From CAZPAH01 sp964584495 (GTDB taxonomy: Bacteria; Krumholzibacteriota; Krumholzibacteriia; Krumholzibacteriales; Krumholzibacteriaceae): a stretch of 8,938 bases of DNA. A model generated the notes under the pieces. The model had not been told where the DNA came from and made no database searches. It saw nothing but the letters and a program-made list of their open reading frames with translations. Position 1 is the stretch's first letter, and each line of letters starts with the position of its first letter. Below, one piece after another: positions 7,504 to 8,938 of this stretch. A program made the position numbers and the translations under genes. The stretch spans positions 1-8,938 of the forward strand of contig CAZPAH010000115.1 in NCBI GenBank assembly GCA_964584495.1. Reading direction: 5' to 3'.

Positions 7504-7510
7504 ACCTCCT
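7504..7510 (-). promoter_or_regulatory. Orphan Shine-Dalgarno sequence downstream of protein B
   Basis: A perfect AGGAGGT lies 30 bases after the stop codon of protein B, but no normal gene follows. The next bases are GTG, directly abutting, which opens a 47-codon frame running through the terminator and promoter to a TAG at 7362-7360. In the sister locus an identical AGGAGGT lies 24 bases after protein A and serves the PorV-like gene. It may be a relic of a lost downstream gene, or chance. Confidence 0.3.
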
Positions 7511-7540
7511 TTTAAACTTCTAGCATAGTTCCATCTGTAT

Positions 7541-8938
7541 CTATCTGATGACTACAAATTTACCGATATTTTTCGGAAAAGAGTTGTCGTCGGGGTCTAC
7601 CGTGAAAATATATACTCCGCTCGATATATCCTGGCCGTTCTTCGATACCAGGTCCCATGGAAGGGTTCCGTCCCCACCCGTTCCATCGTGATAGAGAATC
7701 TCGACGAGATCTCCCGCGATTGTGAATATCCTCGTTGTCGAACGGCAGGCGGGCATATTTCTGAATTCGAGCTTTATGCCGGTCGGATCATCCATATTCG
7801 GTTGAAGCCGCCATGGAGCCATCGATGAGGACGTCGCGGGATTGGGAACGACATATACAGAGGTCTCGCCGTAACCGGAAGGCTTTACAGCGTCGGAAAC
7901 GGGATAGATATACTGGAAGTTCGACGCGGGATCTCCGTACTTTCCCGGCCCGAAGGGCCTTCCCCCCAGTATCGTGTGATCGAAAGCCGTCACGCTGTAA
8001 AAATAATGCATGCCGTTGTGAACGTTCTCGTCGATATACTTGTAATAGCAAAATCCCCCCTCGAAGCCGAGATTATACCTGGCCATCGCCTCCAGGGTGT
8101 CGCACTCGGCGTTGGAGAGCCCCGGCGGACATGGAACCGTGTCGATCGGGAAGTACCAGAGGTTCTCCTCGAACATCTCGACCAACCGATCCCTGCCATC
8201 CAGCCTCTCCAGCGGCTCGTACCTCAATCCTCCCTTATCGATGGAGGCGGTGAAATCCCTGTCCGCGCCGATACCGTTCACGTAATCCCTCTCGTCTATC
8301 AACTGCCACAGATCCCTTGCCGGACCGGTCCGTACCGAGGTTCCGATCGGCCTGTCCCAATTATCTGCCCGCCATATCCTGTATCCCTCGAAATCGTACT
8401 CCTGTGTGCTGGGATCCGGTGTGACTTCACTGAAGTTGTTCCAGAGGATCGTCACCTTGTGATCTCCCGCGATCAGTCTCATATCGGGGGGAGGCGGAGC
8501 CGTTCCTACGAGCCAATGAGCCTGCTTCTCCCGTCCGTCGACACCGGTCTGGAAATCGAAGAAGGATCCTTCCCCCCCACCGCAGAAACCCCTGCCCATA
8601 AAGAGCCGGAGCTCCTTGCTGCAGTCCGCATTGACCCATATTATCTCGCCCCGCGTCGCCGACAGATTCTCGAAATCGCCGTCACACGTATCCGGGTCTA
8701 TCTCGCTTGCGGGTCCGTAGACCGGCGTCTCCCTTCCGTTCACTCCGGTAAGGGGATCCCCGTCGACGTTGAACCAGTTTCCGTCATAGACCATCGCGGC
8801 GTTGGCGGCGGCGGCAAGCATGCCGTCGAGCCCGTCTCCGCAGACGAAAGCGACCTGCAGGGTCATAGTGCTTTCGGGGGGAAGCTCGAGGAAGGGTCCC
8901 GTCGACATCAGCATCCTGTAGTCCCTCGGCACAACAGC
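7541..8938 (-). CDS. Large secreted protein B, C-terminal part (5' end outside window), paralogue of protein A
   Basis: The frame is open to the right edge (AVVPRDYRML at 8938 leftward) and ends at the TAG at 7543-7541, so 465 residues are visible. The GTG at 8932 is internal, because the paralogue continues well upstream of the matching position. It aligns with protein A from VPRDYRM to GKFVVIR with few gaps; in the last 88 residues I count 64 identities by hand. It shares the proline stretch (TAPPPPDM), the FN3-like strands (FEGYRIWRA, YFYSVTAFD), the insert CPPGLSNAEC and the FlgD-Ig/T9SS-like tail (PWDLVSKNGQDISSGVY). Compared with A it has two additional cysteines, in VCGDG and GFCYY. 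The signal peptide and N-terminal domains must lie beyond the window. Function is unknown; by analogy it is an exported surface or periplasmic partner of a receptor. A terminator follows, so it ends its own transcription unit. Confidence 0.88.
   Translation of the reverse strand, partial: AVVPRDYRMLMSTGPFLELPPESTMTLQVAFVCGDGLDGMLAAAANAAMVYDGNWFNVDGDPLTGVNGRETPVYGPASEIDPDTCDGDFENLSATRGEIIWVNADCSKELRLFMGRGFCGGGEGSFFDFQTGVDGREKQAHWLVGTAPPPPDMRLIAGDHKVTILWNNFSEVTPDPSTQEYDFEGYRIWRADNWDRPIGTSVRTGPARDLWQLIDERDYVNGIGADRDFTASIDKGGLRYEPLERLDGRDRLVEMFEENLWYFPIDTVPCPPGLSNAECDTLEAMARYNLGFEGGFCYYKYIDENVHNGMHYFYSVTAFDHTILGGRPFGPGKYGDPASNFQYIYPVSDAVKPSGYGETSVYVVPNPATSSSMAPWRLQPNMDDPTGIKLEFRNMPACRSTTRIFTIAGDLVEILYHDGTGGDGTLPWDLVSKNGQDISSGVYIFTVDPDDNSFPKNIGKFVVIR

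Noticed and set aside
8930..8932. GTG as the start of protein B
   Set aside because: The frame stays open to the window edge and the matching position in protein A is internal, around residue 366, so B is simply cut by the window.
1..8938. CRISPR array, tRNA, transposase or attachment site
   Set aside because: No regularly spaced direct repeats, tRNA-like cloverleaf, transposase motifs or terminal inverted repeats were recognised on either strand.

Overview
All recognisable genes in this window lie on the minus strand, so it reads from right to left. Every protein looks exported. The set comprises a TonB-dependent receptor with an N-terminal carboxypeptidase-regulatory-like domain, a PorV/PorQ-type outer-membrane barrel, two paralogous large secreted proteins ending in a FlgD-Ig/T9SS-type-A-like tail, and the start of a GWxTD-like secreted protein. 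This mix suggests a Gram-negative bacterium of the Fibrobacterota-Chlorobiota-Bacteroidota (FCB) superphylum or a neighbouring candidate phylum. The DNA is moderately GC-rich and uses AGG/AGA arginine and ATA isoleucine codons freely. No rRNA or marker gene is present, so the phylum is an inference.

Layout in the direction of transcription: (1) 8938-7541, secreted protein B, 5' end outside the window; (2) 7540-7276, a 265-bp gap holding a GC-rich hairpin plus T-tract terminator, a near-consensus sigma70-type promoter (TTGACA-17-TATATT) and a leader of about 117 nt; (3) 7275-4168, TonB-dependent receptor of 1035 aa; (4) 4129-1637, secreted protein A of 830 aa, paralogous to B over the whole visible part of B; (5) 1599-658, PorV/PorQ-like barrel of 313 aa; (6) 621-1, first 207 codons of a GWxTD-like exported protein. 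Genes 3 to 6 are separated by only 38, 37 and 36 bp and probably form one operon driven by the promoter at 7427-7399. Two starts are moved inward from the longest ORF because of well-placed Shine-Dalgarno sequences.

Working model (inference): the receptor imports a ligand or is the outer-membrane anchor of a surface complex. Protein A is a large surface-exposed or periplasmic partner whose C-terminal domain may be handled by the PorV-like barrel, as PorV handles type 9 secretion cargo. The GWxTD-like protein is an additional envelope component. No SusD-like lipoprotein is seen, so this is not a classical SusCD pair. The A/B duplication suggests the organism carries several copies of this module. 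Leads worth checking are the module itself, an orphan ribosome-binding site after gene B, paralogue-specific cysteines, calcium-loop motifs in both the receptor and protein A, and a conserved insert inside an Ig/FN3-like domain.
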